DNA of 32,964 bases from Zavarzinella formosa DSM 19928 (GTDB taxonomy: Bacteria; Planctomycetota; Planctomycetia; Gemmatales; Gemmataceae): assembly GCF_000255705.1 (NCBI RefSeq), contig NZ_JH636439.1, positions 83,293-116,256 on the forward strand. Direction: 5' to 3'. Shown in pieces: positions 1-10,900 of this stretch; the first letter of the stretch is position 1; every line of letters starts with the position of its first letter. The position numbers and the translations under genes are program-made. Under the pieces are notes generated by a model, which did no database searches, was not told where the DNA came from, and saw only the letters and a list, made by a program, of their open reading frames with translations.

Positions 1-3000
1 GACGTTCCCGACCCACCGGAATAAGTGGCCGTGGCCCCGTCGTTGAGCGTGAGCGTGGGGAGGCCGTTTCTGCTGTTCACCGTCACGGTCTTGTCGAAAT
101 TGACGGTGAGCGTCACGGTTTGGCCCGCCCGCAAATCGCCCGCCCCGGCGGTGATGCCCAAGCCTGAAGCGGTCACCGAGGTGACGGCGGCCGGCGTCTC
201 CAGCGTATAGACCGGCCCGGTTTGGACCGTCGCCCCGTTTAACAGAATGCTAAGGTTGTTCCCGAAGTAATTGGCGGCGACGAAGTCCGGGAGGCCGTCG
301 CCGTTCACGTCCCCGATGGCCACCGAACCCGGATTCAAGCCGACGGCAAAACTGTTGGCTGCGGCAAACGAACCGGTTCCGTTTCCGGCCAACACGCTGA
401 CGGAGTCGCCGCCAAAATTGCCGACGACGAGATCGGGCTTGCCGTCGCCGTTCACGTCCTGGATCTTCACGGTGGACGGTTGGTTGGGGAGGTGGTAGCT
501 GGCGGCGGCGCCAAACGCCCCGGTTCCGGTTCCCAACAGGACGCTGACGGTGTTGACGCCGATATGGTAGTTGGTGATGGCGAGGTCGGGGATGCCATCG
601 TCGTTCACGTCCCCGATGGCCACCGAGGACGGGGTTGAGCCAACGGGGAAGTTAGTGGCAGCGCCAAACGCCCCGGTTCCGGTTCCCAACAAGACGCTGA
701 CGTTGTTGCCCAAGTAGTTGCCGACGACGAGATCGGGTTTGCCGTCGCCGTTCACATCACCGATCGACACCGCACCCGGCTTCGAGCCGACGGAGAAGTT
801 GGTGGCGGCGCCAAATGTCCCGGTTCCGGTTCCCAGCCGGATGCTGACGTTGTTGTTGTCTTGGTTGGCGTAGACGAGATCGGGTTTGCCGTCGCCGTTG
901 AAGTCCCCGATCACCGCCGATCTCGGGGTCGAGCCGGCGGACAAACTAATGGCGGGGGCGAATGATCCAGTTCCGGTTCCCAACAACACGCTAATGGTGT
1001 CGTCGCCGGGGTTGGTGGTGGCGAGATCGGGGACACCGTCGCCGTTGAAGTCCGCCACCGCCAGCGAGGAGGGATCGCGGCCGGTGCCAAAGTTGACGGG
1101 GGCGCCGAACGAGCCGGTTCCCGTTCCCAACAAGACGCTGATGTTTTTGCTGCCAAAATTAGCGGTGACGAGGTCGGGAATGCCGTCGCCGTTGAAGTCT
1201 CCGATCACCACGGGCAACGGCTTCGTGCCGGCGACGGCGATGGGAGAGTTTTGGGCCTCGGTGAAGTCCCCGCCCCCGAGTCCATTGCCGGCAAGGTCTT
1301 TGATGTCGTTGGTGGCGGCGATGTTCAGGCCGATGCTTCCGGCGCCGGACCCGGAGTCCACGGTGACGGTGTAGTGAATGTTGTCCGCCGACGGGGTCAC
1401 ATCGGTGATCGACTGGCCGGAGACGCCGGTGGCGGCGAGGGCGAAGTCGGTTTTGTCCACGTTCAAGACCCGCTCGGAGAAGGTCACGTTGAATTGTAAC
1501 GTCGCCCCGGTGGTGCGGGTGGAGGCGCCGACCAAGGCGATGGTCGCCGTGGGAGCCTTGGTGTCAATCGCCAGCGTGCCGGCCGGGTTGGTTGTGGCGC
1601 CGCTGGTGTCGGCCCCGACGGCCCCGTTGAGGAGGGCGCCGTTGAGGTTGAGCTTGGTCACGGCCAGATCGGCGGTGTTGTCTCCGGGCTTGATGGGGTA
1701 AACGAATGTCAACGCGAACGTTCCCGACCCGCCGGAATAAGTGGCCGTGGCCCCGTCGTTGAGCGTGAGCGTGGGGAGGCCGTTTCTGCTGTCCACCGTC
1801 ACGGTCTTGTCGAATTGAACGGTGAGGGTCACCGTCTGGCCCGCCCGCAGATCACCCGACCCGGCGGTGATGCCCAAGCCCGAGGTCGTCACCGAGGTGG
1901 CGGCGGCCGGGGTCTGTAGCGTGTAGACCGGCCCGGTTTGGACCGTCGCTCCGTTTAACAGGATGCCGATGGTGTTGCCCTGGAGGTGGCTGGTGATGAG
2001 GTCGGGCCGGCCGTCGCCGTTCACGTCCCCGATGACCGCCGAACGCAGAGCCGGGCCGGCGGCGAAAGGAGAGCCTGAGGCGAGGGTGAACGTGCCATCC
2101 CCGGCCCCCGACAGGACGCTGGCGGTGACGTTTCCGTTGGCGGTGACAAGGTCGGGCTTGCCGTCCCCGTTCACATCGCCAATCGCCACCGAGAGAGGAG
2201 CCGTGCCGACAGGGAAGTTGGCGGCGGCGCCGAACGTGCCGGTTCCGGTTCCCAACAGGACGCTGACGTTGGCGCTGACTGGGTTGGCAGTGATGAGGTC
2301 GGGCTTGCCGTCACTGTTCACATCACCAATCGCCATCGATTCCGGACCACTGCCGACGGTGAAGCTGGCGGCGGCGCCGAACGTGCCGGTTCCGGTCCCC
2401 AGCAGGACGCTGACGGTGCCGTTGCCGACGTTGCCGGTGGCGAGGTCGGGCTTGCCGTCTCCGTTCATGTCTCCGATCACCACCGAGACCGGACCATTGC
2501 CGCCGGGGAAGTTGGCGGCGGCGCCGAACGAGCCGGTTCCGGTCCCCAACAGGACGCTGACGCTGCCGTTGCTGGCGTTGGCAGTGACGAGATCTGGCTT
2601 GCCGTCTCCGTTCACATCTCCGATCACCGCCGATTCCGGATTCGTGCCGACGGTGAAGTTGGCGGCGGCGCCGAACGAGCCGTTCCCGGTTCCCAACAGG
2701 ACACTGACGTTGCTGTTGCCTTCATTGGCGGTGACGAGATCGGGCATGCCGTCCCCGTTCACGTCACCGATCGACACCGAATACGGCTGCATGCCGACGG
2801 GGAAGTTGGCGGCGGCGCCGAACAAGCCGTTCCCGGTTCCCAACAGGACGCTGACAGTGTTGCCGTAGAAGTTGGCGGCGACGACGTCGGGCATGCCGTC
2901 CCCGTTCACGTCCCCGATCGACACCGATCTCGGAGCCGAGCCAACAGTAAGGGGAGAGTTGGAGGCGGCGGTGAAGGCGCCGCCGCCGAAGCCATTGCCG

Positions 3001-5429
3001 GCAAGGTCTTTGATGTCGTTGGTGTCGGCGATGTTCAGGCCGATGCTTCCAGCGCCGGAACCGGAGGCCACGTCCACGGTGAAGTGGATGTTGTCCCCCG
3101 ACGGGGTCACATCGGTGATCGACTGGCCGCTGACGCCGGTGGCGGCGAGGGCGAAATCGCTTGCATCAACGTTCGAGACGGGCTCGGAGAAGGTCACATT
3201 GAATTGCAACCCGGCCCCGGCGACTTGGGTGGCGGCACCGGCCAGGGCAATGGTGGCCATGGGGGCGGTGGTGTCGATGGCCAGCGTTCCGAGCGGGTTG
3301 GCGACGGCGCCGCTGGTGTCGGCGCCGCCGAGGACGGCTCCGTTGAGATTGAAGGCGGTGACGGCCAGATCGGCGGTGTGCTGTCCCGGCGCCACGGTGT
3401 AAATGAAGGTCAGCGAGGAAGTCCCGGAGCCGCCGGCATAGGCGGCGGTGGCCCCGTCGTTGAGGGTGAGCGTGGGGAGGCCGTTTGTGCTGTCCACGTT
3501 CACGGCCCGGTCAAAGCTGACGGCAAGCGTCACCGTCTGGCCCGCCCGCAAGTCGCCCGTTCCGGCGGTGATACCCAAGCCGGAGGCTGTCACGGAAGCG
3601 GCCACCGGGATCGTCAGCGTGAATGCCGGCTCGGTTCGGTCCAGGGTGCTGTTCAACAGGACGCTGACGTTGCTGGTGCCGGTGTTGGTGGCGACAATAT
3701 CGGGCTTGCCGTCTCCGTTCAAGTCTCCGATGGCCACCGCAAACGGAGACACGCCAACGTCGACGGGAGTGCCAAAAGCGGGGAAGAACGATCCGGTTCC
3801 GGTTCCCAGCAGCACGCTGACGTCGTTGCCGCCATCGGCGGCGACGACGTCAGGCTTGCCGTCCCCGTTTATGTCCCCGATCACCACCAAACGAGGCGTT
3901 CCGACGCCGGTGAAGTTGTTGGCGGCGCCGAACGACCCGTTTCCGGTCCCCAACAGCACGCTGACGTTGTTGTCGTTGACATTGGCGACGACGAGGTCGG
4001 GCTTGCCGTCCCCGTTCACGTCTCCGATCGCCACCGAGCGGGGCGTTGTGCCGACGGCGAAGTTAGTGGCGGCGCCGAACGATCCGTCTCCGGTCCCCAA
4101 CAGCACGCTGACGTTGTTGCCATGTAAATTGGCGGTGACAATGTCGGGCTTGCCGTCGTCGTTCACATCACCAATCGCCACCGAAGACGGAGTCGTGCCG
4201 GCGGCGAAACTAGCGGCGGCGCCAAACGACCCGTTTCCGGTTCCCAACAGGACGCTGACGTTGTTGTCGTTGATGTTGGCGGCGACGATGTCAAGTTTGC
4301 CGTCGCCATTCACATCCCCGATCGCCACCGAACGCGGCGTTGTGCCGACGGCGAAGTTGGCGGCGGCGCCGAACGATCCGGTTCCGGTTCCCAGCAGCAC
4401 ACTGACGTTGTTGCTGAATTCGTTGGCGGTGACAATGTCGAGCTTGCCATCCCCGTTCACATCTCCGATCGCCACCGAATACGGACCACTAACGACCGGG
4501 AAGTTGACGGGGTCGCCGAACGTGCCGGTTCCGGTTCCCAACAGCACGCTGACGTTGTTGCTGCCATAATTGGAGACAACGAGATCGGGGATGCCGTCGC
4601 CATTTACATCCCCGATGGCCACCGATCTCGGGCCAGTGCCGACGTGGATGGGAGAGTTGGGGGCATTGGTGAAGGCGCCGCCGCCGATTACATTGCCGGC
4701 AAGGTCCTTGATGTCGGTGGCGGTGGCGAGATACAGCCCGATAGTTCCGGCGCCGTAGCCGGAGGCCACGTCCACGGTGTAATGGGCGTTGTCAATCATT
4801 TTGACGCTGACAATCGAGTCGCCAATCACGCCAGAGGTGACGAGGGAAAAGTCGGTCGTGTCCACGCCGGAGACGGGCTCGGAGAATTGCACGTCGAATT
4901 GCAACGCCGCCCCCGAGGATTGGCTGGCGGCGCCGCCGAGGATGATGGCCGCCGTGGGGGCGACCGTGTCGATCTTCAGCGTCCCGAGCGGGTTGGCGAC
5001 GGCGCCGCTGACGTCGGTGACGCCCAGGTCCTCGCCGTTGAGTTTGAAGGCCGTCACGGCCAGATCGGCGGTGTTCTGCCCCGACGCCACGGTGTAAGTG
5101 AAGGTCAACGCGGAGGTTCCCGACCCGTCGGCATAGGTGGCGGTGGCCCCGTCGTTCAGCTTCAGGGTCGGCAGGCCGCTCGTGCTGTCGACCGTCACGG
5201 CGGTGTCGAAATTGACGGTGAGCGTCGCCGTCTGGCCCGCCCGCAAATCCCCGGTTCCGGCGGTGATGCCCAAGCCCGACGTGGCCACCGAGGTGACCGA
5301 CGCCGGGGTGATCCGATCATCCAGTTCCCGCAGCACCGGCCGGAACAACCGGCGAGAATTTCCCCCGGCGGGCGTCCGGCGTTCAGCGAGCCACTTCTTT
5401 ACCATCTTGGCAATCGGATGATCGTTCAT
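1..5429 (-). CDS. Giant FG-GAP/VCBS beta-propeller and Ig-like repeat surface protein (partial, C-terminus outside window)
   Basis: The minus frame is open from an ATG at 5429 to the left edge, more than 1800 residues with no stop found on reading it through. The N-terminus is basic (RRLFRPVLRELDDRITPA), resembling the leader found on many planctomycete exported proteins. Next come three copies of one architecture: a SwmB-like module (GLGITAG, LNDGATA, GGSGT), an Ig-like module (FSEPVS, IKDLAGN), then exactly seven repeats of about 50 residues, each with a calcium-binding GDVNGDGKPDL loop followed by NNVSVLLGTGTGSFGAA. Such FG-GAP repeats form integrin-alpha-like propellers, so each block of seven could be one propeller. 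A fourth SwmB module is entered at the left edge. The likely role is extracellular adhesion or envelope structure; no catalytic domain is visible. No strong Shine-Dalgarno precedes the start. The plus-strand ORFs here are shadows of the repeats. Confidence 0.9.
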   Translation of the reverse strand, partial: MNDHPIAKMVKKWLAERRTPAGGNSRRLFRPVLRELDDRITPASVTSVATSGLGITAGTGDLRAGQTATLTVNFDTAVTVDSTSGLPTLKLNDGATATYADGSGTSALTFTYTVASGQNTADLAVTAFKLNGEDLGVTDVSGAVANPLGTLKIDTVAPTAAIILGGAASQSSGAALQFDVQFSEPVSGVDTTDFSLVTSGVIGDSIVSVKMIDNAHYTVDVASGYGAGTIGLYLATATDIKDLAGNVIGGGAFTNAPNSPIHVGTGPRSVAIGDVNGDGIPDLVVSNYGSNNVSVLLGTGTGTFGDPVNFPVVSGPYSVAIGDVNGDGKLDIVTANEFSNNVSVLLGTGTGSFGAAANFAVGTTPRSVAIGDVNGDGKLDIVAANINDNNVSVLLGTGNGSFGAAASFAAGTTPSSVAIGDVNDDGKPDIVTANLHGNNVSVLLGTGDGSFGAATNFAVGTTPRSVAIGDVNGDGKPDLVVANVNDNNVSVLLGTGNGSFGAANNFTGVGTPRLVVIGDINGDGKPDVVAADGGNDVSVLLGTGTGSFFPAFGTPVDVGVSPFAVAIGDLNGDGKPDIVATNTGTSNVSVLLNSTLDRTEPAFTLTIPVAASVTASGLGITAGTGDLRAGQTVTLAVSFDRAVNVDSTNGLPTLTLNDGATAAYAGGSGTSSLTFIYTVAPGQHTADLAVTAFNLNGAVLGGADTSGAVANPLGTLAIDTTAPMATIALAGAATQVAGAGLQFNVTFSEPVSNVDASDFALAATGVSGQSITDVTPSGDNIHFTVDVASGSGAGSIGLNIADTNDIKDLAGNGFGGGAFTAASNSPLTVGSAPRSVSIGDVNGDGMPDVVAANFYGNTVSVLLGTGNGLFGAAANFPVGMQPYSVSIGDVNGDGMPDLVTANEGNSNVSVLLGTGNGSFGAAANFTVGTNPESAVIGDVNGDGKPDLVTANASNGSVSVLLGTGTGSFGAAANFPGGNGPVSVVIGDMNGDGKPDLATGNVGNGTVSVLLGTGTGTFGAAASFTVGSGPESMAIGDVNSDGKPDLITANPVSANVSVLLGTGTGTFGAAANFPVGTAPLSVAIGDVNGDGKPDLVTANGNVTASVLSGAGDGTFTLASGSPFAAGPALRSAVIGDVNGDGRPDLITSHLQGNTIGILLNGATVQTGPVYTLQTPAAATSVTTSGLGITAGSGDLRAGQTVTLTVQFDKTVTVDSRNGLPTLTLNDGATATYSGGSGTFALTFVYPIKPGDNTADLAVTKLNLNGALLNGAVGADTSGATTNPAGTLAIDTKAPTATIALVGASTRTTGATLQFNVTFSERVLNVDKTDFALAATGVSGQSITDVTPSADNIHYTVTVDSGSGAGSIGLNIAATNDIKDLAGNGLGGGDFTEAQNSPIAVAGTKPLPVVIGDFNGDGIPDLVTANFGSKNISVLLGTGTGSFGAPVNFGTGRDPSSLAVADFNGDGVPDLATTNPGDDTISVLLGTGTGSFAPAISLSAGSTPRSAVIGDFNGDGKPDLVYANQDNNNVSIRLGTGTGTFGAATNFSVGSKPGAVSIGDVNGDGKPDLVVGNYLGNNVSVLLGTGTGAFGAATNFPVGSTPSSVAIGDVNDDGIPDLAITNYHIGVNTVSVLLGTGTGAFGAAASYHLPNQPSTVKIQDVNGDGKPDLVVGNFGGDSVSVLAGNGTGSFAAANSFAVGLNPGSVAIGDVNGDGLPDFVAANYFGNNLSILLNGATVQTGPVYTLETPAAVTSVTASGLGITAGAGDLRAGQTVTLTVNFDKTVTVNSRNGLPTLTLNDGATATYSGGSGT
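21..5135 (-). repeat. Three in-frame tandem super-repeats of about 1.7 kb inside the giant repeat gene
   Basis: The same codon (Tyr of the SwmB-like motif) recurs at 21, 1737, 3438 and 5133, giving periods of 1716, 1701 and 1695 bp (572, 567 and 565 codons), all multiples of three. Within each unit lies a sub-array of seven repeats of roughly 150 bp (about 250-1260, 1950-2960 and 3650-4660). Stretches such as the segment around 1-60 and 1717-1776 are nearly identical, pointing to recent duplication or gene conversion. Confidence 0.85.
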
Positions 5430-5655
5430 TTAATCCGCTGGTTGAAATTTGCTTTTTGCGAGTTTTACGCCAACACCGAATCCGGCCGTTTTTACCCAAT
5501 CATGAACGCTCGATTTTAACAAAGCAGCTTGTGTCTAAAGGTTACATTTCAGTTATCTGACGGTCATTTCTCATGAAATCGCCGAAAGCTCTGCCTGTGC
5601 AATTCAGGAAATCAACCCACTGGCAATTCTCCTAAAAATCAGATCGAATGTTTCG

Positions 5656-6753
5656 TTAAAGAGTCCCGACTTCGCCCACGGTGAGCAGGCGTTGAATCTC
5701 GTCCGTCTTGAAGCCCAAGGCGATCGGCCGGACCACATTCGGCAGGGCGATCACGTCGTACAGTTCGGTGATGACGCCTTCGAGCCGGACCCAGTGGGCC
5801 ACGTCGCCGGTGCGCAGGTCGATGACCTGCAGGCCCCCGCGCGGCTCGGAGCCCCGCTTCGCCAGTTCGTCGTCCAGTGGCAGGCCGCCAAAAGTGTTGT
5901 GTTCGTGACGCGGGCCGGAGAGGCCCACGATGGCGTAATCCCCGGCGAAAGCCAGCCCGCGCAGGAAGCCGGGGCAGAAGGTCAGCGGCTCGAACTTCCC
6001 CTTGGCCAGGTCAATGCTGCCGAAATAGCCGGTGCCGGCGTTGAGCAGCCAGAGTTTGCCCCGGTAAACCCGCGGCGAATGCGGCATCGACAGCCCGGTG
6101 GCGACGATCTCGTTGCTTTGAACATCGATCACCACGCCGCCGTCCCGGCGCTTGTCGCGCCAGCCATCGATGACATCGCAGACACCAACCGCCGTGACGA
6201 ACCGGGCTTTGCCGTTGTCCAAGGCGAGGCCGTTCAAGTGGCAGCGATCCTCCGGGACCAGCTTGCTCAGAAACGGCGGCTTCCACAACGGCGTGAAGCT
6301 GGCCCGTTCGTTCAAGGTCGCCAGACAGCCGAACCGAGTGTTGACGAAGACCACCCGGCCGCTTGATTCCACGACAACATCGTGGATGTCCAAATCACCG
6401 GTGGTGTGGGCGGCGCGGGGAATGTAAAGCCTGTCCGCCCCCTGATACGATTCGCCCGGCGCCAGCGAGTTTTCAAAACGCCACAGTTGGGAGAGCGTGC
6501 TGAGCCACAAGGTCTGGCCGTCGCCGCACAGGCCCATGCAGCGTTGAAAGGTTCGCTCAAAAACGGCCATCCGGCCGTCGGGGTGCCGACCCAGAAACAG
6601 CAGTTTGCCGGCCTGATAAGTGGTGAACGCCAGACTGAGCCGCTGACCGGCCAGCCACTCCGGGAAATGGGCTGAGCCGTACACCTGCAACCATGGCCCG
6701 GCCGCCGGGGAGGCATCGTTGACGGGCGGGGTCGGCGACGGGTTCGTTTCCAT
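5656..6753 (-). CDS. TIGR03032 / DUF4915 family protein of unknown function
   Basis: This is a 365-residue protein from an ATG at 6753. It carries the hallmarks I associate with the TIGR03032 (DUF4915) family: an aromatic start region (LAFTTYQAGKLLFLG), the central CHLNGLAL stretch, then GLSMPHSPRVYRGKLWLLNAGTG, shown here in two parts as GLSMPHSPRVY and GKLWLLNAGTG, and a C-terminal FCPGFLRGLAF. The regular beta-rich segments suggest a propeller fold, which is inference. No signal peptide or membrane segment is seen. The gene stands alone between the giant repeat protein and an IS630 remnant whose edge lies about 120 bp upstream of its start, so its promoter may have been affected by the insertion. 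Biochemical function is not known to me. Confidence 0.85.
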   Translation of the reverse strand: METNPSPTPPVNDASPAAGPWLQVYGSAHFPEWLAGQRLSLAFTTYQAGKLLFLGRHPDGRMAVFERTFQRCMGLCGDGQTLWLSTLSQLWRFENSLAPGESYQGADRLYIPRAAHTTGDLDIHDVVVESSGRVVFVNTRFGCLATLNERASFTPLWKPPFLSKLVPEDRCHLNGLALDNGKARFVTAVGVCDVIDGWRDKRRDGGVVIDVQSNEIVATGLSMPHSPRVYRGKLWLLNAGTGYFGSIDLAKGKFEPLTFCPGFLRGLAFAGDYAIVGLSGPRHEHNTFGGLPLDDELAKRGSEPRGGLQVIDLRTGDVAHWVRLEGVITELYDVIALPNVVRPIALGFKTDEIQRLLTVGEVGTL

Positions 6754-6870
6754 GCTTCGTCCAACCTTGCGAGGAGTTCGAGGATTTCGTTGATTGTGCC
6801 GGACGATCCCATGTAAGATTCATCCGACAAGAGCGTGCTTGGCGTGACGATATTACATTGCCCGCCTGAC

Positions 6871-7878
6871 TATAACTGAGTTCAGGCTGTCGTAGCGGCC
6901 GCATAGCCGCAGTGCCGGAAGTAGTTCAGGCATTCGTTCGGTTGGAAGCGGGGAATGATCTGGCGCAGGGCTTTGTAAATGCCTTTGGTGGTCCGGGCGG
7001 CCCAATCCCGCAAGCCTCGTTTCAACTTCGAGAAAGCGTTCTCGATGGAATTGAGGTCCGGGCTGTACGACGGCAGGTATTCCAGCCGGTATTTCACGGA
7101 GCGGATGGCCGTCTCAATCCCGCTGACCTTGGAGGCGGGAAGGTTGTCCATCACCACCGCATTCCCGGCCGCAACGAGGTGACCAACACCTGCCCGACAT
7201 AGGCCGAGAACAGTTCCCCGTTCATCGCCCCCTCGAACGCCCACGGAGCGGCCAGCCCGCCGGAGGTCAACACCCCGATAAAGGTCACTCCCTTCCATCG
7301 TTTAAACGGGGCCTCGGCGATCACCCGTTCCCCGGCCGGACCATTCCGTGCGTTCGTTGCATGGTCGTGGTCGCCCCGGTTTCGTCCAGAAACACCAACT
7401 CATCCGCAGACACGCCCGCCAGTTTCGACGGCCATTCCCGCCTCGCCTCCGCCACGTCGGGGCGGTCTTGTTCGGAGGCACGGACCGATTTCTTCTTCAG
7501 GGTCAGTCGCAACCGTCACATCGTTCGCCAGACCATCACGCGCGAGGCGGGCAGCCTCAGGCGTTCGCGAGGTTCGTCCGGGGTGGCGTCCGGGTGTTCG
7601 AGCACGCCCCGACGCAGCGCCTCCTTGTGGCCGGCCAGTTTACGGGCCGATCCTCTTCCGAAAGGCCGCTGGGCCAGTGACCCAGTCTCGCGGAACTGCT
7701 GGCACAACTGACGCACAAAAGCGGTGCATACCCCGAATCGCTCGGCGACTTCGGCCGTGGTTTCGCCCGACTGACGAGCCTCATCAATCCGAATACGCAG
7801 GTCGCTGCTGTAGGCTCGCATGGTTCTTTCCCCTTGGAACCATTTTATCCGACGCTACAAGTTTCCGAACTCTGCTCT
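6871..7878 (-). mobile_element. IS630-family insertion sequence, about 1.0 kb, decayed
   Basis: The element encloses the transposase remnant. Imperfect terminal inverted repeats can be aligned: the left end reads TA-taactgagttcaggctg from 6871, and the right end, reverse-complemented from 7878, reads TA-gagcagagttcggaaac. Both then share GTAGCG. The TA dinucleotides at both ends fit the TA target duplication of the IS630/Tc1 group. The size matches intact IS630 elements. The exact ends are inferred from this alignment. Confidence 0.75.
6882..7821 (-). pseudogene. IS630-family transposase, broken by a stop codon and frameshifts
   Basis: Translation from the ATG at 7821 gives an N-terminal helix-turn-helix (AEVAERFGVCTAFVRQL), then an in-frame TGA at 7516-7518, after which the same frame continues (RLTLKKKSVRASEQ) into the first DDE motif (VFLDETGATTTMQRTHG). 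The frame is lost near 7330-7345 and again near 7170, where the middle part reads correctly only in another frame (a stretch including GVLTSGG and AFEGAMNGELFSAYVGQVL). The C-terminal third is intact, with VVMDNLPASK (second Asp) and LEYLPSYSPDLNSIENAFSK (third acidic residue). At least one stop and two shifts make this element very unlikely to be autonomous. Confidence 0.88.
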
Positions 7879-7988
7879 AGGAATCATGACCTGCCGCTTG
7901 GTTCGAGACCGGCGGCGACCTCGGCCTCGCAAACTCAAATGACAATCTTCCCAACATGCACTCAGATTTCACATGGATTTCTGGTGGT

Positions 7989-10900
7989 TTATTTCAGTCC
8001 CGCCGCCTTGGCGCTGCTCAAAAACTCTTTGGCCTCCTTACCGTTGATCATTTCCAATGTCGGGATCGATCGCAGAATTTCAGTATCACGCTCCGCGTTG
8101 AAGTTCCAATCAAGCACTTTAAGAGGCATGCCCCTGAGGGGCGACAGATCGGTTAGTTTCGTCTCATTGCAACTCAGTTCCGCCATCGGCATTCCCTTGA
8201 GGGGCGACAGGTCGGACACCTTCGTATTGTAAATTAGCAATTTATTCAGCGGCATGCCCTTGAGCGGCCCCAGATCCGAGACCAAGGTGCCGGGGCACCA
8301 CAGGACCGTCAGCTTCATCTCCCTGAGCGGCGACAGATCGGTGACAAGCGTGGCCGAACAAGACATCTTCGTGAGGTTCATGCCTTTGAGCGGCGACAGA
8401 TCGGCGAGTTGCCCCTTGTTCGGCCAAGTACCGTTGCATTCCAGTTGTCGCAGGCCAGAAAGCACCCTTACCGGTGAGATGTCCGTCACCCGATCCGTCA
8501 GGAATCGCAACTCCGTGACGCTGCCGCCTTCGATCTTTTCCTTCATTGTGCCGTCGAAGCCCGGGTTGCGTTTCATTAGTTCGGCCCTGACCGCTTCGAC
8601 CTGCTGTTCCGGTTTCATCGCCACGATTGCTTGGAGCCAGGTGGGATCGAGCGGTGGTAATGCCGAGGCGCCCTCGCCCTTCAAAAACTCCTTAGAGTCT
8701 TTTCCGTTGATCTTTTCCAGCGTCGGGATCGAGCGGATTAATTCAATATTGCGGTCTGGAAACGGGATGATCTGAATCTCCTTTAGCGGCATGCCTTTCA
8801 ACACTGATAAATCGGTCACCTTCGTGCCCCCGCAAATCAGTTCCTTCAACTTCATGCCTTGCAGAGGCGACAGATCCGCGACCGACGTTCGGTAAAACTT
8901 CAAGAACTCCATCCGCGACATACCCTTCAGTGGCGACAGGTCGGTCACCTTGGTGTCGCCACAATCGAGCCACGACAGTTCTTTCAGATTCTTCAATGAG
9001 GAAAGATCGGCAACATTTGTGTCACCGCAATTCAAGGACCACAGCGGCATGTCCTTCAGGGGCGACAGGTCGGAAACGCTCGTATTTTGACAGTACAAAC
9101 CACGAAGTTTCATGTCCTTCAACGGGGACAGGTCTGCAAGCGGCGCCCTGTTGCCCCACGCAGCGCCCCGGCACTCCAAGGCCTGTAACTTTGTCAAGGC
9201 TTGCACCGGCGAGAGGTCGGTCACCTTGTCGGTGAAGAATTCAAGGCGATCCACCTCTCCATCTTTGTTGAGCTTGTACTCTGCCTTGCCGTCGAAGCCC
9301 GGGTTGCGTTTCATTAGTTCGGCCCTGACCGCTTCGACCTGCTGCTCGGCCTTCATGGCCGCTACCGTCTTTGCCCACGCGGGATCGAGCGGCGGCAACG
9401 GGGCGGCGGCAATTAATTCCTCCGGCAGGGCACTGATGTCGCGGACCTCGACGCGGCGAACCCAAACCTCGCTGTTCTGACAATCCAAGTTAAAACTCAC
9501 GTTGCCAAAATCGGTGTCAACACCGTCCCGCACCCGGCGAATACTCGTGTATGCCGCGACGAAGCGGTGATTGATGAAGACAGCGACAGAATCGTCCACC
9601 CGCACGAGATCGAGCTGGTTCCAGTCGCCGGCGGGGTTGAGGATTGCGGCGCCTCCCTTGAGCGATTTTTCTCCCGTGGGCAAGATAACGCTTCGCTCAA
9701 GGAGGCCCTGAACCATTTTTGGATTTGGACCAACCCACACAGCTCCTTTTTGTGACAGATGGAAATAAAGGCCGGATTTGCCATCGGGCGACATGTACGC
9801 GAATTGCAAGTGGCCCGCCTCCTTGCCGGGGAACTTGATGTCCATGCGCACATGATTACTTTGCATTATTCTGTTTGACCAGAGATACGCCGCCTTGGGA
9901 ACCTTGCGGAGAGCCAGCACCGGCTCCGTTTCGGATTCGACGAACTTGAAGGCATCGGCCTGCCCGCCGTCAGCCTTCCCCCACATGGAAAAATCCTTCG
10001 TGGCCAGCAACTTTTCCCACGGCTCCTGAGACGGCGCGGCGTTGAATGCCCACAGGATTGCGGTCCCGTCCTTTGACCCGGTGACGAGGTGCTTGCCGTC
10101 GGCGCTAAGCGCCACGCCATAGACCTGGGCAGTGTGTCCCCTGAGGGTGTGGAGTTTCTTTCCGGTGGCGGCGTCCCACAGGATCGCTGTTTTGTCATTT
10201 GTCCCGGTGAAGACAAGCTTGCCGTCGCCGCTCAAGGCCACGCAATTGATCCCGGACGTGTGACCCTTGAAGGTTTGAAGTTTCCTGCCGCTCGCCGCCT
10301 CCCACAGGATCGCTGTCAAGTCGTTTGACCCGGTGACGACGAACTTCCCGTCGCCGCTTAGGGCCACACTTTTGACAAAGGCGGTGTGTCCTTTGAAGGT
10401 TTGGAGTTTCTTGGCGCCGGCCGCCTCCCAAAGGATTGCCGTGTTGTCAAATGATCCGGTGAGGACAAGCTTGCCGTCGCCGCTCAAGGCCACGTTAACG
10501 ACGGCGGCAGTGTGCCCCGGAAAAGTCTGGATTTGCTTGCCGCCGGCCGTCTCCCACAGGATCGCCTGATCCCCTGAAGTGGTGACGACATGTTTGCCGT
10601 CGCCGCTCAGGGCCACGCAATCGACCCCTTTGTTGGTACCCTGAAAAGTTTGGAGTTTCTCGCCGGTGGCTGCTTCCCACAGAATCGCTGTATTGTCCCA
10701 TGACCCGGTCAGAACGAGCTTGGCGTCGCTACTCAAGGCCACGCTCGCGACCCGGCCCTTATGCCCTTTGAAGGTCTGGATTTGCTTGCCGCCAGCCGCG
10801 TCCCACAGGATCGCGGTACTGTCTTTTGACCCGGTGACGACGTATTTGCCGTCACCGCTCATGGCCACACTGGCGACTTCGTCATTGTGCCCCTGGAATT

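Noticed and set aside
271-4569. Many plus-strand ORFs of 60-373 codons opposite the giant repeat gene, with PSPFTSP-type repeats
   Set aside because: They are antisense shadows of the GC-rich repeats; the minus frame gives regular calcium-loop repeats while these give no known fold and stop irregularly.
6312-6830. Minus-strand ORF starting MSDESYMGSSGTINEILELL
   Set aside because: The first 28 residues look protein-like, but it then runs out of frame through the TIGR03032 gene and becomes arginine-rich noise. It may be a leader fragment at most.
7954-8440. CRISPR-like regular repeats near the leucine-rich coding region
   Set aside because: Periodic GGCGACAG units about 70 bp apart encode the DLSPL motif of leucine-rich repeats; spacing and sequence vary as coding repeats do, with no conserved spacer-repeat structure.
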